From the NCBI GenBank assembly GCA_965369305.1, contig CBDUQG010000023.1:1-14353 (forward strand): DNA of 14,353 bases, written 5' to 3'. A program made the position numbers and the translations under genes. The notes under the pieces are model-generated. The model did not search any database, was not told where the DNA came from, and was given only the letters and a program-made list of their open reading frames with translations. The DNA is from JAFGTE01 sp965369305 (GTDB lineage: Bacteria > Patescibacteriota > Gracilibacteria > UM-FILTER-43-11). This document shows positions 8,065-14,353 of this stretch, in pieces (within the stretch, counting starts at the first letter, position 1; each line of letters opens with the position of its first letter).

Positions 8065-10293
8065 ATGCCAGAAAACGCTGATCCAAACCAGAATTCAGAC
8101 CCTGCTCAGACGCCGGATACTTCTTCGGGAAAGGCGCCTGTGACACTTCCGGAGGTTGATGTTGCTGATAATCCGGAAATGGCTGCTGTCTCAGCAAATC
8201 AGGCCCCTAAGAAACCGGGGGCTCCTGCACCCAAAAAAATCGGAAAAGAAAAGAACCAGAAGTCAAAAGGCCGCTTCATTCTCGGTTGTGCTGGCGGGCT
8301 GATTTTCCTTTTCGTCTTATTCATCATCCTGATGGTTCTGATGATTTCACGAAGCGGGGCTTCTAATCCAGTGATGCAGGCCTTTGGCCTTGATCCGGGC
8401 GGGGTACGCACTTTCCTTCAGGGGGTGGTTGGCTTTGCCTTTGGTATTTTGTCACTGCTCTTTTTGGTACTCGCGGTGATTGGTCTGTTTAAGTTCCTGG
8501 GTGCTCAGAAGTCAGATAAGGAAAAACGAAAGCACAACGCCCGAATGACCATCCTCAATACTGTAGTCCTGGTTTTCCTGGTCTTCACTTGGGCTGTACT
8601 TGCTAACTATATTGGTCGCATTGAAATTGCTGCTGAGCGCGTCATTGCTGAAATTGTGGTTCTAGAACCCGAAGATCTTTCCAGTCTTGAGGCACCAGTT
8701 GAAATCCGCTTCAGTGCCAATAATGTGGCACTAGCCCTTCAACAAGCTGGTGTTCAGATCAATACGATGAATTGGGACCTGGATGGTGATGGTATTTACG
8801 AAACGCCCGTCAATGAGCCTGAAATCACACAACTTTATAACCAGCGTGGCACTTATAATGTTGGCCTCGAAGTGGTTGTGGCTGGTGAAGGTGATGAAAC
8901 TCAGCGTGAGGTATACACCATGCCAATTGTCATCGAAACAGCTGTGTTTGACGCAACACCGAGTACTGGTACTGCGCCTCAGCTGGTCCAGTTTGACGCC
9001 AGCACGATTGTAAGCCGTGACAATGTTTCGAGTTTAGATTGGGATTTCGATGGTGATGGGGCATATGAGCTCACCGGCCCTGACAACATGCGTCCTCGGC
9101 ATACCTTTGACCAGATTGGAACTTATGAAGTTCACCTGAGAGTGATCAACAAAAATAACAATGTTGAAAACTACTACCGTGATATTGAAATCGTGCCATC
9201 TGATGTGCCGATTCTGTCTGCCAAAGTAGATGCCAGCCCTGGTTTGGTTGGCAGTATTCCTTTCCAGATTCGCTTTGATGCCTCTGGCTCAAGAAGTCTG
9301 AAGGGTACGATTACCAAGTATGAATGGGATTTCGGTGATGGTAGCAACTTGCAGTCCGGGCAGAGTGTTTCTCATGTTTTTGATGAGCCGGGCTTTTACA
9401 CTGTGAAGCTTTCTGTTGCAGACAGTCAGGGCAATGAGGCTGACACCAGTGTTGAAGTTGAAGCCATGTCCATTTCGTCTATCCCTGAAGCTATCATCGA
9501 AACAGATCCACCTGCTCCGACCGCAGAAGGTGAGCTGCTGACAGGCACTTTGCCGTTCAAAGTCGAGTTTGACGCTTCAGGGTCTCTTGATGCTGATAAT
9601 GACATTGTGGTTTATGAATGGGATTTTGATGATGATGGAGCCGTTGATCAGGAGGGTGAAACCATCACTTATATCTTCGAAGAGGCTGGCACCTACACTG
9701 TTCGCCTAAAAGTGGCTGATTCAGAAGATCAATCTGGAGAAGCTTCTATGCAACTAGTGGTGGAAGAACCAGGCGTTTCAGCGGTTATAACTGCTACACC
9801 CGAAGAGGGGACGGCACCACTAACGGTCCAGTTTGATGGTTCATCTTCAAGTGCCTATGAAGGCAATATTGTGAGTTATGAATGGGACTTTGGTGATGGT
9901 AGTCCGAAAACGATTACCGGTGCTATTGTGTCTCATAAATACGGGACAGTGGGAACTTATGATGCCAAGCTTAAGGTTCTGACGAACCAGAATGAATCTG
10001 CCTCGATCAATAAGCTCATTTACGTTCGCGAAATTCCGCTTAAGGCTTGCTTCACTCCAAGTCGTACTAGCGGCCTGGCTCCGCTCACGGTTGCCTTCGA
10101 TTCTAAATGTTCTACAGGGGCTGTTTCCAGTTACAAATGGGCTTATGGTGATGGCGATGAAAGCACCAGCAAGAGCCCAAATCATACTTTTGAATTCCCA
10201 GGCACTTATACCGTAACTCTCGAAGTGACTGATGCTAAGAATAACGTTAGCAGTTACCAAGAAGTTATTGTGGCTGAGGGAGACGTTGAATAA
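8065..10293 (+). CDS. Three-helix membrane protein with six extracellular PKD domains
   Basis: A 742-residue protein without a cleavable signal peptide. Residues 1-69 are Pro/Ala-rich and end in a Lys-rich stretch (KKIGKEKNQKSKGR), pointing to a cytoplasmic N-terminus. Membrane helices lie at about 70-95, 115-146 and 162-183. The loop between helices 2 and 3 is strongly basic (KSDKEKRKHNAR) and should be cytoplasmic, leaving everything after residue 184 outside. Six PKD domains follow, starting near 194, 293, 383, 475, 571 and 658, with WDLDGDG, WDFDGDG, WDFGDG, WDFDDDG, WDFGDG and WAYGDG cores and GTY-type C-terminal strands. The last has two cysteines (662, 682) that could form a disulfide. 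It has its own promoter and is separated from the other PKD genes by the oppositely oriented PHP gene. Role unknown; probably a surface-display or adhesion protein related to the neighbouring ones. Confidence 0.85.
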   Translation: MPENADPNQNSDPAQTPDTSSGKAPVTLPEVDVADNPEMAAVSANQAPKKPGAPAPKKIGKEKNQKSKGRFILGCAGGLIFLFVLFIILMVLMISRSGASNPVMQAFGLDPGGVRTFLQGVVGFAFGILSLLFLVLAVIGLFKFLGAQKSDKEKRKHNARMTILNTVVLVFLVFTWAVLANYIGRIEIAAERVIAEIVVLEPEDLSSLEAPVEIRFSANNVALALQQAGVQINTMNWDLDGDGIYETPVNEPEITQLYNQRGTYNVGLEVVVAGEGDETQREVYTMPIVIETAVFDATPSTGTAPQLVQFDASTIVSRDNVSSLDWDFDGDGAYELTGPDNMRPRHTFDQIGTYEVHLRVINKNNNVENYYRDIEIVPSDVPILSAKVDASPGLVGSIPFQIRFDASGSRSLKGTITKYEWDFGDGSNLQSGQSVSHVFDEPGFYTVKLSVADSQGNEADTSVEVEAMSISSIPEAIIETDPPAPTAEGELLTGTLPFKVEFDASGSLDADNDIVVYEWDFDDDGAVDQEGETITYIFEEAGTYTVRLKVADSEDQSGEASMQLVVEEPGVSAVITATPEEGTAPLTVQFDGSSSSAYEGNIVSYEWDFGDGSPKTITGAIVSHKYGTVGTYDAKLKVLTNQNESASINKLIYVREIPLKACFTPSRTSGLAPLTVAFDSKCSTGAVSSYKWAYGDGDESTSKSPNHTFEFPGTYTVTLEVTDAKNNVSSYQEVIVAEGDVE

Positions 10294-10320
10294 AATTAAA
10301 CGCTGAAACCTTATTAAATC

Positions 10321-10425
10321 ATGAGACGAAACAACAAGAAAATCATCAAAATCATCGTTTATGTTTCTATTGCCGCGCTTGTATTCACGTCGCTGGCACC
10401 GCTTCTTGCATCTTTTAGCTATTAA
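10321..10425 (+). CDS. 34-residue single-helix membrane microprotein
   Basis: A short ORF beginning MRRNNKKIIKIIVY, continuing through a hydrophobic helix (about residues 9-31, with FTSLAPLLA near its end) and ending SFSY before TAA. It starts 27 bp after the six-PKD gene and ends 2 bp before the aroA-aroK ATG, so it fills the gap almost exactly, which supports a real gene. A basic N-terminus followed by one helix predicts an N-in membrane peptide. In size and layout it recalls Firmicutes microproteins such as Prli42 or DUF4044, but the likeness is generic and I do not claim homology. There is no Shine-Dalgarno. Confidence 0.6.
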   Translation: MRRNNKKIIKIIVYVSIAALVFTSLAPLLASFSY

Positions 10426-10427
10426 TT

Positions 10428-12164
10428 ATGGATAGGAGGGAGGTTGCTTTGCTGAAAGGGGGATTGGACCTTAGTTTGTCTCTCCCCGGTTCAAAGTCTG
10501 TTACCAATCGGGCTTTTTTGTGTGCCGCTCTGGCTAAAGGTAAATCCCGTATTTACGGTGCTCTCAAATCAGATGACGCTGAAGTGATGCTTAAAGCCCT
10601 TAAAAAGATGGGGGTGGGCATTCGTGAGACAAAAAACTATATCGAAATCACTGGTGTGGGTGGGAATTTTAAAAAAGGTAAGATCACCGCTGACCTACAC
10701 AATGCCGGTACAGCCACTCGTTTTTTAACGGCGGCCAGTGTATTCCGTGAATCTGAAACGGTAATCACGGGTAATGCTCGCATGCAGGAGCGCCCGATAG
10801 GGGATTTAGTGGACGGCCTGCGGCAGCTTGGAGCTGACATTCAGTACTTGAATGCGGATGGCTATCCACCACTTAAAATCAAAGCTTCTAAGCCCACAGG
10901 TGAGTTTGGCGTGCAGATGAAAGGGGATAAGAGTAGCCAGTATTTCTCGGCCTTGCTTATGCTGGGGCCGATGCTCGAGAAGCCCCTTCGAATTGATGTG
11001 CTTGGCGACCTTGTTTCCAAGCCCTATATTGACACCACTATTGCTGTAATGAAGTCATTTGGAGTGCGTGTGAAGAATAATGACTATCAGTCTTTCGAAG
11101 TTAAACCTCAGGCTTATAAGGCGACGGATTACTGTGTTGAAGGGGATGCCTCTTCAGCGACTTATTTCAGCGCCCTTCATTTTTTGCATGGGGGAAAGCT
11201 CCGACTTGAGAATCTGGATTATAAAAAAGCCATTCAAGGGGATGTGAATTTTTTGGAGGCTTTGGCCCAGCTTAAAAAAAGAAGTCCGCGGACCATTGAT
11301 ATGGGGGCGATGCCTGACGCAGCCATGACTCTGGCTGTTTGTGCGGCCCTTGTAAAAGGCCAGACCAAGATCACAGGGCTTTCTACCCTTCGGATCAAAG
11401 AAACAGATCGATTGGCGGCTCTGGAGGCTGAGCTTAAGAAAGTGGGTGCCAAAGCAAGAGCCACCAAGGATGCTATTACGGTTAGTGGTGGTAGGCTACA
11501 TGGAGCCCACATTGCTACTTACAATGACCATCGTATGGCTATGTGCTTTGCCGTGCTGGGAACAGTGGTTCCGGGTGTTGTTATTGAAGATCCTGGCTGC
11601 ACCGAAAAAACTTATCCCAATTTTTGGAAAGATCTGGAGAAGGCTTACCTGAGTAAAATCAAATTGGGGCGAAAGAATTTGTTGCTCACTGGGATGCGTT
11701 GTAGTGGAAAAACTCATTATGGGAAGAAGATTGCACGCTTGCTTGGACATCCTTTTGTGGACCTTGACCGAGAAATCGAAAAGGCAGAAAAAATGAAAAT
11801 TGCCAGAATCGTGGAGCTCAAGGGTTGGCCCTACTTCAGGAAAATTGAACAAAAAATTTGTTCAGAATTTTCAGGCAAAAAAGGTCTGATTATTGCCAGT
11901 GGGGGAGGTGTTATCCTGAGTTCGAAAAACATGAGGGCTCTCAAAAAGAATTCAGTGAATATTTTTATTTTTTCTGACCCCGAAATTCTGGCAAAGCGGA
12001 TTGCCACCTATCGCGACCGTCCTTCTCTGACGGGGGAGGCGATTGAAAATGAGATTCATACCATTTGGGAAGAGAGGCGAGATCTGTATTACAAATACGC
12101 TGACTATGTATGGGATGATACGGGTGGAAAAGCTTTACAGAAGCTGAAAAATGTGCTAAGCTGA
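10428..12164 (+). CDS. aroA-aroK: Bifunctional EPSP synthase-shikimate kinase (AroA-AroK fusion)
   Basis: One chain of 578 residues carries two shikimate-pathway enzymes. Residues 10-405 are 3-phosphoshikimate 1-carboxyvinyltransferase, with LPGSKSVTNRA (K23), HNAGTATRFL (92-100), ERPIGDLVDGL, GDKSSQYFSALLML, MPDAAMTLAV (D297), LRIKETDRLAAL, YNDHRMAM and CTEKTYPNFW (K394), all expected for an active enzyme. Residues about 413-578 are shikimate kinase: Walker A GMRCSGKTHYGK (422-433), FVDLDREIE, FRKIE (R471), ASGGGV, the LID motif DRPSL (R531), and ERRDLYYKYADY. The kinase makes shikimate 3-phosphate, the substrate of the first domain. The ATG at 10428 lacks a Shine-Dalgarno. A TTG at 10449 preceded by AGGAGGG is an alternative start that would remove 7 residues without touching a motif. 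It ends in TGA, 26 bp before the next gene. Both domain calls are firm. Confidence 0.95.
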   Translation: MDRREVALLKGGLDLSLSLPGSKSVTNRAFLCAALAKGKSRIYGALKSDDAEVMLKALKKMGVGIRETKNYIEITGVGGNFKKGKITADLHNAGTATRFLTAASVFRESETVITGNARMQERPIGDLVDGLRQLGADIQYLNADGYPPLKIKASKPTGEFGVQMKGDKSSQYFSALLMLGPMLEKPLRIDVLGDLVSKPYIDTTIAVMKSFGVRVKNNDYQSFEVKPQAYKATDYCVEGDASSATYFSALHFLHGGKLRLENLDYKKAIQGDVNFLEALAQLKKRSPRTIDMGAMPDAAMTLAVCAALVKGQTKITGLSTLRIKETDRLAALEAELKKVGAKARATKDAITVSGGRLHGAHIATYNDHRMAMCFAVLGTVVPGVVIEDPGCTEKTYPNFWKDLEKAYLSKIKLGRKNLLLTGMRCSGKTHYGKKIARLLGHPFVDLDREIEKAEKMKIARIVELKGWPYFRKIEQKICSEFSGKKGLIIASGGGVILSSKNMRALKKNSVNIFIFSDPEILAKRIATYRDRPSLTGEAIENEIHTIWEERRDLYYKYADYVWDDTGGKALQKLKNVLS

Positions 12165-12180
12165 CTCCTTAAAGTTTAGC
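12155..12180 (+). other. Stem-loop over the aroA-aroK stop codon
   Basis: GCTAAGCT (12155-12162) can pair with AGTTTAGC (12173-12180), an 8-bp stem with one G-U pair and a 10-nt loop. It covers the TGA stop and lies 10 bp before the next ATG. No T-run follows, so it does not look like a rho-independent terminator. It could be a coincidence or an RNA-stability or coupling element. Confidence 0.2.
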
Positions 12181-12190
12181 CTACCTAACA

Positions 12191-12433
12191 ATGACACGAT
12201 CAAAAAACGGTATCCATGAAGCTCCTTTGAGCATCCGACGCCCCGAAGCTTTGGACAACGCTGAGGAACCCCTTGATAAGAAGGGGCATGTTAAGCTTTC
12301 CCGCTCTGCTCTTTTTCAGGCTTTTGATGGCGATCCGGAGAAGCTCAGAAGGCTTGGACCACTCTTTCAGCTTGAGGAAGGTGAGGAAACCATTCCTATT
12401 TCATCTAAGCCCGAGCTGCAGGAAGAAGAGTAG
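12191..12433 (+). CDS. Small acidic hypothetical protein (80 residues)
   Basis: I do not recognise this protein. It starts at an ATG without a Shine-Dalgarno, 26 bp after aroA-aroK and in the same direction. It has no signal peptide or membrane segment, so it is probably cytoplasmic. The N-terminal half is mixed-charge (MTRSKNGIHEAPLSIRRPE). The middle has HVKLSRSALFQAFDGDPEKL, which could form a short helix. The C-terminus is strongly acidic (LQEEE). The GDPEKLRRLGPLF segment reads like a structured core, and codon use looks like its neighbours. It ends 12 bp before the end of the convergent DUF3179 gene. Real gene likely, because it fills the space exactly; function unknown. Confidence 0.65.
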   Translation: MTRSKNGIHEAPLSIRRPEALDNAEEPLDKKGHVKLSRSALFQAFDGDPEKLRRLGPLFQLEEGEETIPISSKPELQEEE

Positions 12434-12445
12434 TTTTTGGCTCGT

Positions 12446-13480
12446 CTAATTAGACCATACCACTCGCTGCTTGTTTCCGTGAGTGACCCAGCTGAACCAC
12501 ATGGCGACGTAGCCCGGTAGTTCTTCATTGGTGGCCAAGTTGGTTACGACTATTTCACTGTCTCCGATCACTTCAGCGCGGACGGTTTGACCATCTACTT
12601 CTACTTCAGCTTCACCAGCTTCGAATAGGTCGGCGCGCATGAAGCCAACAGACTTTTCACCTGCATTTACAATGTGGAAGAGTTCTTTTTTGTGAAAGGC
12701 ATCGTCTGAGTTCGAAACAGGGAAGTAGAGGCTGTTGTTTTCCTCGTAGTTGCCATAGGGGCTGGCGCCGTAGCTACGACGATGTCCGGTATTCTGATTC
12801 AGGACCTCAGCATCGGGGAAGCGCTCTTTAACTTCAGCGAAAGTGATCACGTTAGCATCCAGAATTGGCAAAGTTTCCCCGGTTCGGTCACCCACGACGG
12901 CCTCTCCAATGATCTGTGACCAGAGTGTCTCAGTATTTTTGTCGTACATCAGCAGATTAGACTCCCAAAGCTTGCCGCTTACTCCAAAGACATCATCTCC
13001 TCGGTCAAAAATAATGGCAGAGCCACAAAGTGGGCAGAAGGTGACGGCCAGGTTTTTACTATCAACTTCATCGTTCACAATCTCGTGCCAGTATAAAATG
13101 GCATAAGGGTAAAAGCGGGTCACAGTTTCTCCTTCGTAGATGATTCCTAGTCCCTCGTCGTCCAACCAGTCGCTAACTTCATCAACACTATCGAAGCCAG
13201 GATTCAGAATGGCTGGAATACCGTCTTTTGGCGGTCCGCCGCCTAGTACATTGCTGAGTGGAATAGATGATATGGCTGTATTAGTTCTTAGTCCAATGTT
13301 CGAAAAAGCAGTCTCTCGAGCGTCGGCTTCGGCAACATTATCGCTGATTTCGACTTGAGACACGGTTAGTGGGTCCACATCACTTTGGCTTATGTTCCAA
13401 GGTTGCCATTGGTAGGCGACAATGGTGGCAAGTAGGATGGCGCCGAAGATGTAGGCAATTTGTGGCATTTTTATTTTCAT
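12446..13480 (-). CDS. DUF3179 family protein, membrane-anchored
   Basis: A 344-residue protein matching the DUF3179 family by its hallmark segments: VTFCPLCGSAIIFDR (C149 and C152), GVSGKLWESNLLMYD, TETLWSQIIGEAVVGDRTG, and a late PGYVAMWFSW. An N-terminal hydrophobic helix (residues about 7-23, preceded by lysines) is a signal anchor or uncleaved signal peptide, so the domain should lie outside the membrane. The CxxC pair suggests a disulfide or metal site. No molecular function is established for the family to my knowledge. A second ATG at residue 5 is an equally possible start. The gene lies 59 bp downstream of the formyltransferase-like gene on the same strand and may share its transcript. 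No Shine-Dalgarno is visible. Confidence 0.85.
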   Translation of the reverse strand: MKIKMPQIAYIFGAILLATIVAYQWQPWNISQSDVDPLTVSQVEISDNVAEADARETAFSNIGLRTNTAISSIPLSNVLGGGPPKDGIPAILNPGFDSVDEVSDWLDDEGLGIIYEGETVTRFYPYAILYWHEIVNDEVDSKNLAVTFCPLCGSAIIFDRGDDVFGVSGKLWESNLLMYDKNTETLWSQIIGEAVVGDRTGETLPILDANVITFAEVKERFPDAEVLNQNTGHRRSYGASPYGNYEENNSLYFPVSNSDDAFHKKELFHIVNAGEKSVGFMRADLFEAGEAEVEVDGQTVRAEVIGDSEIVVTNLATNEELPGYVAMWFSWVTHGNKQRVVWSN

Positions 13481-13539
13481 GAGTAGTTATTATTTGTTTT
13501 GATTCTAGACCGCTTTGCACTTTGGCTTTGTAGACCAAG

Positions 13540-14353
13540 CTACAGATTAAAAAACTCCCGTGCGCTGATCAGGCTTCTGCCTTTTTCGTAAAAACCTCTT
13601 ATCTCAGCGGCACTGGGTGTGGTGAATATTTTGGCCATTTTCTTCAGCTTAAAACGTCTGGCCCGATTTTTTTTGATGTTAATCAAGGCTTTGACCAGTA
13701 GCTTTCCGCCAAGCTGAGCAGCCTTCTTATTAATAGAGTGAATGGTGTCAGACGGATACACAAAGAAGTGTTTCTGAAGCACGATGTCACCTTCATCTAC
13801 CTTCCTGGTCATGTAATGAACAGTGGCCCCACTTTTTTTCCAGTTTTTGGCGATGGTCCAGAAGGCCGAAAAGGCACCTCGGTGCTTTTGAATAAGCGCT
13901 GGATGCACGTTGACGCTCCCTCTTGGCGGTATGTCGAGTACATCTTGCTTGAGGATCTCCAAAAGGAAGCAGGAGACAAGCATTTCAGGGTCCTGTTTTC
14001 TGATGAAAGCTTTAGCTTCTTCTGAGTTTGCACTTTCCACTTCAAGAATCGGAATGTCGTGCATCTCGGCCATTTCATCAATAGCGAAGTAGTCTCTTTT
14101 GCGTCTTGGGAAAAGATAGCGGCCCGCGAAAATTTTCATCTGCTTCCATATATTGGTCACAATATTTTTGACCAGGAAGGCAAAATGCATCTTTTTGAAG
14201 TAGTAAGCGGTGCGCTTAAGGTGCTTTGCTCCCAGGCTGAACTGGCCGACCATCACAATTCCTACCACCTCAATACCATGTTTTTTTAGTCCAGGGTGAT
14301 CCAAAAAGGACTTTATCCCAACATTCGCTGTGATGTGGTAATCAGACGTCAGT
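13540..14353 (-). CDS. Formyltransferase-family protein (5' end outside the window)
   Basis: The product has the formyltransferase core of GART and methionyl-tRNA formyltransferase. SVNVHPALIQKHRG supplies the catalytic Asn and His (N132, H134 counted from the TTG at 14304), and TVHYMTRKVDEGDI supplies the catalytic Asp (D170). The 36-residue His-Asp spacing equals that of E. coli GART (H108-D144). The frame continues without a stop past 14304 to the window edge, adding LTSDYHITANVGIKSFL, which reads like the start of the first fold elements, so the true start is to the right. Between the first strands and the catalytic part is a hydrophobic, basic segment (about 30-70, with AYYFKKMHFAFLVKNIV) that could touch the membrane. 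Substrate unknown: it could formylate a nucleotide sugar or another amine rather than Met-tRNA. No neighbour settles this. Confidence 0.8.
   Translation of the reverse strand, partial: LTSDYHITANVGIKSFLDHPGLKKHGIEVVGIVMVGQFSLGAKHLKRTAYYFKKMHFAFLVKNIVTNIWKQMKIFAGRYLFPRRKRDYFAIDEMAEMHDIPILEVESANSEEAKAFIRKQDPEMLVSCFLLEILKQDVLDIPPRGSVNVHPALIQKHRGAFSAFWTIAKNWKKSGATVHYMTRKVDEGDIVLQKHFFVYPSDTIHSINKKAAQLGGKLLVKALINIKKNRARRFKLKKMAKIFTTPSAAEIRGFYEKGRSLISAREFFNL

Noticed and set aside
7910..8197. - strand 95-residue open frame across the divergent promoter region
   Set aside because: It overlaps both the PHP gene in another frame and the start of the PKD gene, has no recognisable domain, and crosses clear promoter elements.
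12162..12164. UGA recoding (code 25, glycine, as in Gracilibacteria/Absconditabacteria)
   Set aside because: TGA ends aroA-aroK at a sensible place, and all long genes are intact with standard stops without in-frame TGA in thousands of codons, so UGA acts as a stop.
12444..12455. Perfect 12-bp palindrome GTCTAATTAGAC between the convergent gene ends
   Set aside because: A palindrome this short is expected a few times by chance in 14 kb, there is no loop, and the T-run lies on the wrong side for a terminator.
13502..13507. TAGAAT as a -10 box for the DUF3179 gene
   Set aside because: No acceptable -35 hexamer lies at 16-19 bp, so the single hexamer match is not enough.
13529..13544. TGTAG-N6-CTACA inverted repeat at the end of the formyltransferase-like gene
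   Set aside because: Only 5 bp of stem, and no T-run follows on the - strand, so a terminator cannot be supported.
14302..14304. TTG at 14304 as the start of the formyltransferase gene
   Set aside because: The frame stays open to the right edge and the extra residues look like the N-terminus of the fold, so the gene is partial.

Overview
The window is bacterial, uses UGA as a stop (the aroA-aroK gene ends in TGA), and by eye has mid-range GC. It most resembles a member of the Patescibacteria/Candidate Phyla Radiation, perhaps a Peregrinibacteria-like lineage. The reasons are VirB2/TrbC-type pilin hairpins fused to large secreted ectodomains, several multi-PKD surface proteins side by side, tight gene packing, and almost no Shine-Dalgarno sequences. 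This placement is inference from gene style; no marker gene is present.

Left half (1-7170, + strand): three tightly spaced genes for cell-surface proteins. They are (i) a VirB2/TrbC-like pilin cut off by the left edge; (ii) a 1419-residue protein with a signal peptide, the same kind of two-helix pilin hairpin, five four-cysteine modules, a helical linker, about nine PKD-like domains and a C-terminal Ig-like domain; (iii) a 795-residue type I membrane protein with PKD domains, two duplicated domains carrying DxDGxG acidic loops, one membrane helix and a long acidic Pro/Glu-rich cytoplasmic tail holding two copies of a KSDxPxPDWLK motif. Together they look like parts of one cell-envelope or adhesion structure.

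Middle (7167-10293): a PHP-family histidinol-phosphatase-like gene on the - strand converges on, and overlaps by 4 bp, the end of the surface operon. A 73-bp divergent intergenic region with two abutting -10 boxes separates it from a fourth surface protein (742 residues, three N-terminal membrane helices, six PKD domains).

Right part of the + strand (10321-12433): three closely spaced genes follow. They encode a 34-residue single-helix membrane microprotein, a fused EPSP synthase-shikimate kinase (two shikimate-pathway steps on one chain), and an 80-residue acidic protein I do not recognise.

Right edge (12446-14353, - strand): a membrane-anchored DUF3179 protein and, upstream of it, a formyltransferase-family gene that runs off the right edge.

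No gene-free stretch exceeds 300 bases; the longest is the 73-bp divergent promoter region. I saw no tRNA, rRNA, CRISPR array, insertion sequence or convincing rho-independent terminator.
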